DNA of 46,271 nt. It comes from Candidatus Avirikenella pullistercoris (lineage in GTDB: Bacteria; Bacteroidota; Bacteroidia; Bacteroidales; Rikenellaceae). A program made the translations under genes and the position numbers. The stretch lies in assembly GCA_018710935.1 (NCBI GenBank), contig DVIX01000027.1:1-46271 (forward strand), given 5' to 3'. The notes under the pieces were generated by a model. The model ran no database searches, was not told where the DNA came from, and worked only from the letters and a program-made list of their open reading frames with translations. Of this stretch, positions 1 to 7,416 are shown one piece after another; position 1 is the stretch's first letter, and every line of letters begins with the position of its first letter.

Positions 1-53
1 CAAAAAACACCTATAATTAATTATTTAGACATTTTTTTAACCCAAACTGAATA

Positions 54-1070
54 TTATTTTTCTAGTTTTAATTCGTCTATCCCTTTTTCAAACTGCTTAA
101 CGGCATCTTCTAAAGTTCCGAAAAATTTAGCTCCAGCTGCATTTTTATGGCCTCCCCCCACGAAATAGTGCCGTGCAAAAAGGTTCACATCCACAGCATC
201 TGCTCCCCTGGAGCGGAGCGATATCTTTATACAATCCGGCATCTCTATAAAAATAGCAGAGAGTGTTACATCCGCAATAGAAAGCGGAAGGTTAACGAGG
301 CCCTCCGTATCCCCGCTTTTATAATTAAACCGTCGTAATTCTCCCGCACTCAATGCAATATACGCAGCATTTCCGTTTGCCGTTACTTCCATCTTTTCAT
401 ACAACACATATCCCATCAAACGCATTCTCGATTCCGTCTGCGTATTGAACACCATTGAATTCAATGCAACAGGATTGGCCCCTTTCTCCACTAATACAGA
501 CAACACCCGAAAAAGGTCGGGAGTAAGATTTCCGTAACTAAAATTTCCGGTATCAGTCATCATCCCCACATAAATAGCTTCCGCCATTTCCTGAGTAATT
601 CTATCGAGTTCTCCCAACTCTTCCAATATTTTAAAAACCAGATAACAAGTGGAAGAAGCATTCGTATCGGAAACCGCTGCATCATATAAATCCAACGGAG
701 GATTCTGATGATGGTCGATCAGCACTTTCTGCGCCTTCACGTTCTTTAGCGCATACATGGCAACATCCCCGATTCGGGTATCCAATTCATTGAAATCCAG
801 ACAAAAAATAAGATCTGCCTTTTCAATCTTAGGGATTAACAACGCTTCATTTTTACTAAAATCGCTAATCGTATGAAAATCCTTCAGTTTTCTCAGAAAA
901 TGAGGAGCCTCATTCGGCGTAATAAGCGTTACATTATAAGATAATCCCCGAAGATAACCTCCAAAGGCAATTAATGCACCTACTGCATCTCCGTCAGGAT
1001 TGATGTGCCCCAACAAAACGATATTCTTTTTCGAATAAAGAATATTCTTTATTTTTTCACTATTATACAT
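54..1070 (-). CDS. nrnA: DHH/DHHA1 phosphoesterase, NrnA-like (nanoRNase / pAp phosphatase)
   Basis: A 338-residue cytosolic protein of the DHH phosphoesterase superfamily. The first metal-binding motif is HINPDGDAVG (about residues 22-31), followed by LDFNE and the name-giving DHH in LIDHHQNPP (about 118-126). The C-terminal DHHA1 substrate-binding domain ends in GGGHKNAAGA. Length and motif order match the NrnA family, which degrades 2-4 nt RNAs and dephosphorylates pAp using Mn2+. Which activity dominates here cannot be told from sequence. The gene is monocistronic in the window and transcribed away from the cyd operon. A minus-strand TAnnTTTG element lies about 65 bp upstream. There is no signal peptide or membrane segment. 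Confidence 0.92.
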   Translation of the reverse strand: MYNSEKIKNILYSKKNIVLLGHINPDGDAVGALIAFGGYLRGLSYNVTLITPNEAPHFLRKLKDFHTISDFSKNEALLIPKIEKADLIFCLDFNELDTRIGDVAMYALKNVKAQKVLIDHHQNPPLDLYDAAVSDTNASSTCYLVFKILEELGELDRITQEMAEAIYVGMMTDTGNFSYGNLTPDLFRVLSVLVEKGANPVALNSMVFNTQTESRMRLMGYVLYEKMEVTANGNAAYIALSAGELRRFNYKSGDTEGLVNLPLSIADVTLSAIFIEMPDCIKISLRSRGADAVDVNLFARHYFVGGGHKNAAGAKFFGTLEDAVKQFEKGIDELKLEK

Positions 1071-1134
1071 TTTCTATTTTTTACTAAATTCCCGCTTTAA
1101 TCTTTTTTATTCGTTTTTTTTTCATAACTTTCTA

Positions 1135-1142
1135 CAAATATA
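1135..1142 (-). promoter_or_regulatory. Bacteroidota -7 element for nrnA
   Basis: On the minus strand this reads TATATTTG, a perfect TAnnTTTG -7 element, about 65 bp upstream of the nrnA start. A TTTG-like -33 candidate lies closer than the usual 17-20 bp spacing, so the assignment is tentative. Confidence 0.5.
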
Positions 1143-1329
1143 ATGAAAGGCAAAGCAATCGGAAGGAAATAATTTTCCGAAGATTACAAACCATATTCCA
1201 CAATATTGCAAATATATATACAAAAAAACACAAAGTCGGCACAACGATTGAGACAGGATTCAAAAAACAGAAACGTAAAATATATGCCGGAAATCAAACA
1301 ACGACTAAACGACTTAACACCAAATCATT

Positions 1330-1542
1330 ATGAATATATTTTCCAGAATTTTCCATTTTTACTATAACGGATTTCGTGAAATGACCGTTGGGAAAACCCT
1401 CTGGATCATTATACTTATCAAATTATTTATTATATTCGTTATATTGAAATTATTCTTTTTCCCAAGGACACTTTCTCAATTCAAAACAGAAGAAGAAAAA
1501 GCCTCTTACATATTAGAACAATTAACAGACACGACAAAATAG
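1330..1542 (+). CDS. DUF4492 small membrane protein upstream of cydAB
   Basis: A 70-residue protein with an aromatic and basic N-terminus (MNIFSRIFHFYYNGFREM), one hydrophobic segment at about residues 24-44 (an isoleucine- and phenylalanine-rich helix) and a charged tail. This matches the DUF4492 family, small proteins found just upstream of cydA in Bacteroidota. It ends 37 bp before cydA on the same strand, so co-transcription is likely. Its biochemical role is unknown to me. By analogy with CydX and CydS, single-helix subunits of cytochrome bd elsewhere, it could be a structural or assembly subunit. That is inference from size, topology and position. There is no sequence similarity to CydX that I can see. 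Confidence 0.85.
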   Translation: MNIFSRIFHFYYNGFREMTVGKTLWIIILIKLFIIFVILKLFFFPRTLSQFKTEEEKASYILEQLTDTTK

Positions 1543-1579
1543 CTAAAATTCAAACCATCCTTTATAAAAAATTACGCCT

Positions 1580-3145
1580 ATGTCAATTCTTACTGCGATA
1601 GATGTCGTCGATTGGTCTCGGGCACAGTTTGCCCTTACGGCAATGTATCATTGGCTGTTCGTACCATTAACGTTAGGATTAGGATTCATCTGCGCTTTCA
1701 TGGAAACGATCTACCTGAAACGCGGACAAGATCCGGAATGGAAAAAAATGACCAAATTCTGGATGAGGCTATTTGCCATCAACTTTGCCATCGGAATAGC
1801 AACAGGGCTGATTCTGGAATTCGAGTTCGGCACGAACTGGTCCAATTATTCCTATTTCGTAGGAGATATTTTCGGAGCTCCTTTAGCCATAGAAGGTATT
1901 TTCGCCTTTTTCATGGAAAGTACTTTTTTTGCCGTTATGTTTTTCGGCTGGGACAAGGTATCTCCCCGATTCCACCTCGCTTCAACCTGGCTCACGGCTA
2001 TCGGCGCCAATATATCCGCCCTGTGGATATTAGTCGCCAACGGTTGGATGCAATACCCGACAGGAATGGCATTCAACGTGGAAACAGCCCGGAACGAAAT
2101 GGTTAATTTCTGGGATATCATTTCAGATGTTGCTCTCGTTAAATTCGGACACTCCGTAACTTCCGGATTCGTATTGGCCTCAGTATTCGTCGTAGGTATC
2201 TCTGCATGGTTCCTTTTGAAAAAAAGGAATACCCACTTAGCGGAAAAGAGTATGAAAGTCGCTGCCATCTTCGGATTAATCAGTTCTATTGCCGTTGTAT
2301 GGACAGGGGATGCTTCCGGCATTTACGTAGCCAAACACCAGCCAATGAAGCTCGCTTCTATGGAGGCGCTTTATCAGGGAAGCGAAAAGGCCCCCTTATC
2401 TATTGTCGGCATTCTAAATCCCAAAAAAGAGATCGGAAACGATGAAGATCCAATGCTTTGGGATATTAAAGTAAACGGAATGCTCTCTTTTCTGGCTTTT
2501 CACGATGTCAAATCCTTCGTCCCCGGTATCAATGATTTGGTCTACGGGAATACCGAACGCGATATCATGTCAACAGCAGAAAAAATGGAACGGGGGAAAG
2601 TAGCTATCGAACAACTCCGGCTTTACAAAGAGGCCATCCAAGAAGGAGACACGGCAACCGCACGCTCTATTGTCGGTAAATTCGACCATACAACGGCCGA
2701 AGGCCAACAATTTCTAAATGATTATTTCAAATATTTCGGATACGGATATTTATCTGCTCCGACCGATATCATACCCAACATCGCTCTTACATTTTACGGA
2801 TTCCGTATCATGGTAGCATTAGGATTATGGTTTATCCTTCTTTTCACCGTAATACTGATTCTATTGCATAAACAACGTATCTCCAGCTATAAATGGTGGT
2901 TATGGGTTGTCGTATGGTCCATTCCTCTGCCTTATATTGCGGGACAGGCAGGCTGGGTAGTCACTGAAGTAGGACGCCAACCCTGGACGATCCAGGATTT
3001 ACTGCCGACCGTTGCCTCAATATCCAGTCTGGACGCAGCAGCCGTAAAGGTAACGTTCTTCCTTTTCGCTGTACTCTTTACAATATTGCTTATCGCAGAG
3101 ATACGTATTATGCTTAAACAGATTAAAATAGGTCCAAAAGAATAA
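1580..3145 (+). CDS. cydA: Cytochrome bd quinol oxidase subunit I
   Basis: A 521-residue polytopic membrane protein and catalytic subunit of cytochrome bd, which oxidises quinol and reduces O2 to water without pumping protons. Family landmarks are visible: an early haem-ligand His in AMYHWLFVPL (H24), the acidic helix IEGIFAFFMESTF, a second haem His in KFGHSVTSGF, and the conserved GRQPW motif at residues 465-469. The methionine in FRIMVALGLW fits the b558 ligand position. It is followed after 2 bp by cydB and preceded by the DUF4492 gene. In an anaerobic gut-type Bacteroidales this oxidase would allow use or scavenging of nanomolar oxygen (family knowledge). Confidence 0.97.
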   Translation: MSILTAIDVVDWSRAQFALTAMYHWLFVPLTLGLGFICAFMETIYLKRGQDPEWKKMTKFWMRLFAINFAIGIATGLILEFEFGTNWSNYSYFVGDIFGAPLAIEGIFAFFMESTFFAVMFFGWDKVSPRFHLASTWLTAIGANISALWILVANGWMQYPTGMAFNVETARNEMVNFWDIISDVALVKFGHSVTSGFVLASVFVVGISAWFLLKKRNTHLAEKSMKVAAIFGLISSIAVVWTGDASGIYVAKHQPMKLASMEALYQGSEKAPLSIVGILNPKKEIGNDEDPMLWDIKVNGMLSFLAFHDVKSFVPGINDLVYGNTERDIMSTAEKMERGKVAIEQLRLYKEAIQEGDTATARSIVGKFDHTTAEGQQFLNDYFKYFGYGYLSAPTDIIPNIALTFYGFRIMVALGLWFILLFTVILILLHKQRISSYKWWLWVVVWSIPLPYIAGQAGWVVTEVGRQPWTIQDLLPTVASISSLDAAAVKVTFFLFAVLFTILLIAEIRIMLKQIKIGPKE

Positions 3146-3147
3146 TT

Positions 3148-4299
3148 ATGGAAACATACGCATTATTACAACACTATTGGTGGTTTATCATATCGCTGTT
3201 GGGCGGCATTCTGGTATTCCTGCTTTTTATACAGGGCGGACAAACCCTTATTTACACCATCACAAGCAACGATACGCAAAAAAGCATGGTCATCAATTCA
3301 TTAGGACACAAATGGGAATTAACCTTCACTACATTGGTAACTTTCGGAGGTGCTTTTTTCGCTTCGTTTCCGCTTTTCTATTCCACCAGTTTCGGAGGTG
3401 CTTTTTATGTCTGGATGGCTATTCTCTTTTTCTTTGTTATCCAGGCTGTAGCTTATGAATACAGAATAAAACCGGACAATCTATTAGGGCAAAAGACATA
3501 CGAATGGTTCCTCATTCTGAACGGGCTGTTCGGAACTATCCTGCTCGGAACAGCCGTAGGCACTCTATTCACTGGGGCTGAATTCACCGTTGCCCGGGAC
3601 AATATCGGAAACCTTACCGGGAATAATACCATTTCCCAATGGCAAACGCCGTGGCGTGGGCTTGAAGCCGTTACCGATTACCGTAACATCGCTCTCGGTT
3701 TAGCCGTCTTTTTCCTTGCAAGGGTGTTAGCGATACACTATTTTTACAACAATATCAGAGATAATGAGATTGCAGCTTTATCCAAACGACCTTTGCTCAT
3801 TTCATCTATCCTGTTCGTCGCCTTGTTCCTGACCTTTTTAATCAGCCTGCTATTCAGCGACGGCATGGCTGTCGACCCGGCCAATAATCTTATTCATACC
3901 GAACCTTATAAATACCTCCATAATTTTATTGAAATGCCGGTTATTGCTATACTGTTCTTGATAGGCGTAATTTCCGTATTATGGGGTATTTGGTTAGGTA
4001 TATCCTCTGCAAGTCCGAAAGCGATATGGTTCAGCGGCACGGGAACTGTCGTAACCGTAACCATGTTGCTTTTAACCGCAGGATTCAATAATACGGCTTA
4101 TTACCCCTCTTTAGCCGATATGCAAAGTTCCTTAACGATCTATAATAGCTCGTCCAGCGAATTCACTTTGAAAACAATGGCGATTGTATCTATTCTGATT
4201 CCTTTTGTTTTAGCCTATATCTGGTATGCATGGAAAGCCATGAACAAAAAACCGATTACTGCAAAAACGATTGAAGAAGAAGGAGGAGAAAAATATTAG
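3148..4299 (+). CDS. cydB: Cytochrome bd quinol oxidase subunit II
   Basis: A 383-residue polytopic membrane protein, the structural partner of CydA. It begins 2 bp after the cydA stop, and length and hydrophobic pattern (about eight or nine helices) fit CydB. The first helix carries a Gly-rich segment followed by QGGQTLIYTI, as in the Bacteroidota branch. A strong intrinsic terminator follows 24 bp after the stop, so DUF4492-cydA-cydB forms a closed operon. No cydC or cydD assembly transporter lies nearby. The ABC exporter at 37.6-39.5 kb resembles MsbA rather than CydCD. Confidence 0.95.
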   Translation: METYALLQHYWWFIISLLGGILVFLLFIQGGQTLIYTITSNDTQKSMVINSLGHKWELTFTTLVTFGGAFFASFPLFYSTSFGGAFYVWMAILFFFVIQAVAYEYRIKPDNLLGQKTYEWFLILNGLFGTILLGTAVGTLFTGAEFTVARDNIGNLTGNNTISQWQTPWRGLEAVTDYRNIALGLAVFFLARVLAIHYFYNNIRDNEIAALSKRPLLISSILFVALFLTFLISLLFSDGMAVDPANNLIHTEPYKYLHNFIEMPVIAILFLIGVISVLWGIWLGISSASPKAIWFSGTGTVVTVTMLLLTAGFNNTAYYPSLADMQSSLTIYNSSSSEFTLKTMAIVSILIPFVLAYIWYAWKAMNKKPITAKTIEEEGGEKY

Positions 4300-4322
4300 A
4301 ATTTTATCCGTTTATTAAAGGT

Positions 4323-4357
4323 AGAGGCTGTCAGAATTAATCGACAGCCTCTCTTTT
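4323..4357 (+). terminator. Intrinsic terminator of the cyd operon
   Basis: A perfect 10-bp stem, AGAGGCTGTC (4323-4332) pairing with GACAGCCTCT (4343-4352), with a 10-nt loop and followed by TTTT. It sits 24 bp after the cydB stop. Confidence 0.88.
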
Positions 4358-4451
4358 CATCCATTATCTTCAACCATAATGTTTCCTGAAAATACAAGTC
4401 TACTCAATTTGTCAAATATCGTTCACTGATCACCATTTTTTTAATCCACCC

Positions 4452-4495
4452 AAAAGGAAAAAGGGAATAATTCGCATTATTCCCTTTTTCCTTTT
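4452..4495 (-). terminator. 20-bp perfect hairpin, terminator of the glucosaminidase gene (likely bidirectional)
   Basis: Positions 4452-4471 and 4476-4495 form a perfect 20-bp stem around a TCGC loop, with A-rich and T-rich ends that give a U-run in either direction. It lies 16 bp beyond the stop codon of the minus-strand gene and can also back up the cyd terminator from the left. Confidence 0.88.
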
Positions 4496-4511
4496 AATTA
4501 TAAAACACCGA

Positions 4512-5522
4512 TTATTTTCTAAGTTTCGTCTTTTGCCCCGGTTTGATTTGATAGTCTGTATCCACTCCGTTTAACTTGGCCAAAGCATTCAAACGAATTC
4601 CATAACGCTGAGAAACATAATACAAAGTTTCTCCTTTTGAAACGTTATGCGTTACATATCCGTTACGGGCTTTCGATTTTTTATAACCGATATAAACGAT
4701 ACTACCCGGAGTTATCGTTGCCGGAGGAGTTTTCAGGTCATTGTACGCCAATAAAGCAGCTTCACTCTTACGAAGAGTTTTTGCCAAAGAAGCGAACGTA
4801 TCGCCTTCCCTTGCAATCACAAACGGCACTTTATTGTTTTTATATACAGGAATAGGCGACTCTTTAACCATAGTATACCCTTCACCCGAAAATTTAGGCC
4901 CGTCATAAACACCGATTCCTGTTTCAGCAGAGTTCTTCGATCCCTTTCCCGGCCTGTTCGTTTCAGCGACGACAGTCGTTACCGAAGGCATAGCATCCAC
5001 ACCTCCGCCAACAACCTCTTCATCCAAAAGATATAACTTATTGGTTTCGATCGTTCTTATCAAAATATTGGCATATTCCGGATTCGTAGCATATCCTGCA
5101 TCGCTCAATCCATGTGCCCAACTCTCATAATCGGTCGGTTCAAGGTCGAACAAAAAGCGATAACGGGACGAATTCGTCAGAAAATCGGAATGATCTTTAA
5201 AAGAATCGTACACATCCTTGTATCTTCTGAAACACTCGTCTTTAGCGTCATCGTCATAACTTATCGTTCCTCCAGTCCAGTCGCTTTTACATTTTATTCC
5301 GAAATGATTATTCGCCTCGGTTGCAAGAATACTGTTTCCGCTATCGGACTCAACCAAAGCCTGAGCCATTTTTATACTTGCAGGAATTCCGTACTCTTCC
5401 ATACTTTCTATGGCCAACTGTTTATAAGCATCTATATACTCTTCGGTACTCATCTGCCTTTGAGCGAATGCACCGAAAGTAAACAACTGCATAAAAATAA
5501 TCGATAACACTAATCTTTTCAT
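4512..5522 (-). CDS. Secreted glucosaminidase-domain peptidoglycan hydrolase with two LysM domains
   Basis: A 336-residue protein. Residues 1-20 are a signal peptide (MKRLVLSIIFMQLFTFGAFA). Residues about 25-165 are a GH73-type glucosaminidase domain with the probable catalytic glutamate at E58 in QALVESDSGNS and the conserved FGIKC segment. A Ser/Gly-rich linker follows. A first LysM-like module lies at about 226-277 and a clear LysM, THNVSKGETLYYVSQRYGIR onward, at about 291-334. It should cleave glycan strands of peptidoglycan in the periplasm, anchored by LysM. The gene stands alone with its own promoter and a strong terminator. Confidence 0.92.
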   Translation of the reverse strand: MKRLVLSIIFMQLFTFGAFAQRQMSTEEYIDAYKQLAIESMEEYGIPASIKMAQALVESDSGNSILATEANNHFGIKCKSDWTGGTISYDDDAKDECFRRYKDVYDSFKDHSDFLTNSSRYRFLFDLEPTDYESWAHGLSDAGYATNPEYANILIRTIETNKLYLLDEEVVGGGVDAMPSVTTVVAETNRPGKGSKNSAETGIGVYDGPKFSGEGYTMVKESPIPVYKNNKVPFVIAREGDTFASLAKTLRKSEAALLAYNDLKTPPATITPGSIVYIGYKKSKARNGYVTHNVSKGETLYYVSQRYGIRLNALAKLNGVDTDYQIKPGQKTKLRK

Positions 5523-5600
5523 ATCTGCCGCTTATTTGAAACAATCGAAGATCTGCAAATGCCAAAACCTTCTTATTTTTGCATTAATTTTTATAAATAA

Positions 5601-5630
5601 CAAATATATTAATTTTTTGGAGAATACCAA
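5601..5630 (-). promoter_or_regulatory. Promoter of the glucosaminidase gene
   Basis: Read on the minus strand: -33 TTG (5628-5630), a 19-bp spacer, then TATATTTG (5601-5608). This matches the Bacteroidota TTG/TAnnTTTG architecture and leaves a leader of roughly 70 nt before the start at 5522. Confidence 0.72.
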
Positions 5631-5683
5631 CATTCAGGAAAACAGCGCCCCTTTCTCCGAAAATTCTTCTCTGGGCATTTATA

Positions 5684-5713
5684 TTGTACTTTGGTATAAA
5701 AAGAATATCTTTG
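5684..5713 (+). promoter_or_regulatory. Promoter of the DUF4254-GT9-recQ operon
   Basis: TTG at 5684-5686, a 19-bp spacer and TATCTTTG at 5706-5713. This is a good Bacteroidota primary-sigma promoter about 70 bp before the DUF4254 start at 5783. Confidence 0.72.
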
Positions 5714-5782
5714 TAAGTAAATTAGAAAACCGATGTTTTCTCCGTAAAATAATCTTTTTTCTTTACATTAAACTGACGGTCT

Positions 5783-6391
5783 ATGCGAATCACCGAACTC
5801 TGTGAAAATATTTTTTCCAAAGCAATAGAAGACTACCATAAATACGACAATGTAGATACTCCTATTCACAATCCCTATGCCAAAGGAAGCATAGAATATC
5901 TGCTTTACCTGAAAAACTGGATCGATACTGTACAATGGCATTTGGAAGATATTATCAGGGATCCGGAAATAGTACCGGAAACGGCATTAAAAATCAAACG
6001 CCGTATTGACGCTTCCAATCAAGAACGTACGGATATGGTAGAATATATCGATTCCTATTTTTTACAAAAGTACAGCGAGATCAAACCAAACCCGGGTGCG
6101 AAAATTAATACAGAAAGCCCGGCATGGGCTATTGACCGGCTCTCTATCCTCTATCTGAAAATTTTTCACATGGAAGCAGAAGTCAACCGGACCGATACCT
6201 CAAAAGAACACCACGACTCCTGTAACTCTAAATTAAGTATACTTCTCGAGCAAAAGAAAGACCTTTCTATTGCCATAGAAGAATTAATCGACGATATAGA
6301 AAGAGGGGACAAATACATGAAAGTTTATAAACAGATGAAAATGTATAACGATCCTTCTCTGAACCCAATTCTTTATAAGAATGCCAAATAA
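5783..6391 (+). CDS. DUF4254 protein
   Basis: A 202-residue soluble protein, predicted mostly helical, with no signal peptide. Recognisable segments are an N-terminal ITELCENIF, a central LKNWIDTVQWHLEDIIRDPE and a long helical tail ending in LEQKKDLSIAIEELIDDIE. This corresponds to DUF4254, a Bacteroidota family commonly encoded next to a heptosyltransferase-like gene. Here its last 11 bp overlap the start of the GT9 gene, which suggests translational coupling. Function is not established. A cytosolic partner or regulator of the glycosyltransferase is an inference from conserved adjacency alone. Confidence 0.82.
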   Translation: MRITELCENIFSKAIEDYHKYDNVDTPIHNPYAKGSIEYLLYLKNWIDTVQWHLEDIIRDPEIVPETALKIKRRIDASNQERTDMVEYIDSYFLQKYSEIKPNPGAKINTESPAWAIDRLSILYLKIFHMEAEVNRTDTSKEHHDSCNSKLSILLEQKKDLSIAIEELIDDIERGDKYMKVYKQMKMYNDPSLNPILYKNAK

Positions 6392-7412
6392 GAAAACTCG
6401 CATCCTTATTTTAAGATTCAGTGCTATGGGAGATGTCGCTATGATAGCTCCTGTATTGAGACAGGCCTCTATTCAGAATCCGGATGTCGAATTTTCTATT
6501 GCCACCCGGGCTTTTTTCACCCCCTTTTTCAATGGAATCGAAGGCGTACGCGTCATCGCATCGGATATAGACAAGCGATATAGAGGAATCGGCGGTATTT
6601 TCAAACTATACCGTGATATCCGCCACGAAGGGCCTTTCGATTATTTGATTGACTTGCACGATGTATTGAGAACACGATTTTTACGTGTTCTTTTCCGCTT
6701 TTCGGGCAGCCATGTTTTTCGGATAGATAAAGGCCGGAAAGAAAAAAAGGCTCTAACAAGAAAAAAGAATAAAAAATTCGCTCAGCTAAAAACGACAATC
6801 GACCGTTACGCCGATACGTTCCGAAAAGCCGGCATAAAATTAGATTTGGATTATCATCCGCCCCGTACACAATCGGAAATACCGGATAGCATACGGGCTA
6901 TTTTTCCTGAGAAAAAAGGGAAATGGATAGGAATCGCCCCTTTTGCCAAACATAAGGGGAAAATATATCCTATCGACCAAATGGAATCGGTTATCGCTAC
7001 ATTGAGCAAGGAAGAAAACCTCTCCATTTTTCTATTCGGAGGCGGAAAAGAAGAACGAACTATTACAGAAAGATGGGCAACCCTTTATCCGCACACATTT
7101 TCCGTTATCGGTAAAATATCCTTACAAGAAGAAATTAACTTAATTTCGAATTTGGACTGTATGGTTAGCATGGACTCCTCCGCAATGCATATGGCTTCTT
7201 TGTCCGGAACTCGGGTCGTATCCATCTGGGGAGCTACTCATCCCTATGCCGGATTCTTAGGATTCGGACAAAACACGGAAGATGCCGTCGGGTTACTCCT
7301 CGATTGCCGTCCTTGCTCTGTTTACGGGAATAAACCGTGTTATAAAGGCACCTGGGAATGCTTGACACTATTGTCCCCTCAACAAATTATCGACAAAATT
7401 TCAGAAAAGTAA
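6381..7412 (+). CDS. Glycosyltransferase family 9 (heptosyltransferase-like)
   Basis: A 343-residue GT-B fold protein. The N-terminus ILILRFSAMGDVAMIAPVL is the typical GT9 opening, with the glycine loop contacting the acceptor domain. The C-terminal nucleotide-sugar half contains IGIAPFAKHKGKIYP, LFGGGKEE and the conserved MDSSAMHMASLSGTRVVSIWG block. It probably adds a heptose or related sugar to the lipopolysaccharide inner core on the cytoplasmic face of the inner membrane; donor and acceptor cannot be deduced. A C-terminal cysteine cluster (LLDCRPCSVYGNKPC) is typical of the Bacteroidota members. It overlaps DUF4254 by 11 bp and is followed 4 bp later by recQ. Confidence 0.9.
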   Translation: MPNKKTRILILRFSAMGDVAMIAPVLRQASIQNPDVEFSIATRAFFTPFFNGIEGVRVIASDIDKRYRGIGGIFKLYRDIRHEGPFDYLIDLHDVLRTRFLRVLFRFSGSHVFRIDKGRKEKKALTRKKNKKFAQLKTTIDRYADTFRKAGIKLDLDYHPPRTQSEIPDSIRAIFPEKKGKWIGIAPFAKHKGKIYPIDQMESVIATLSKEENLSIFLFGGGKEERTITERWATLYPHTFSVIGKISLQEEINLISNLDCMVSMDSSAMHMASLSGTRVVSIWGATHPYAGFLGFGQNTEDAVGLLLDCRPCSVYGNKPCYKGTWECLTLLSPQQIIDKISEK

Positions 7413-7416
7413 CCCT

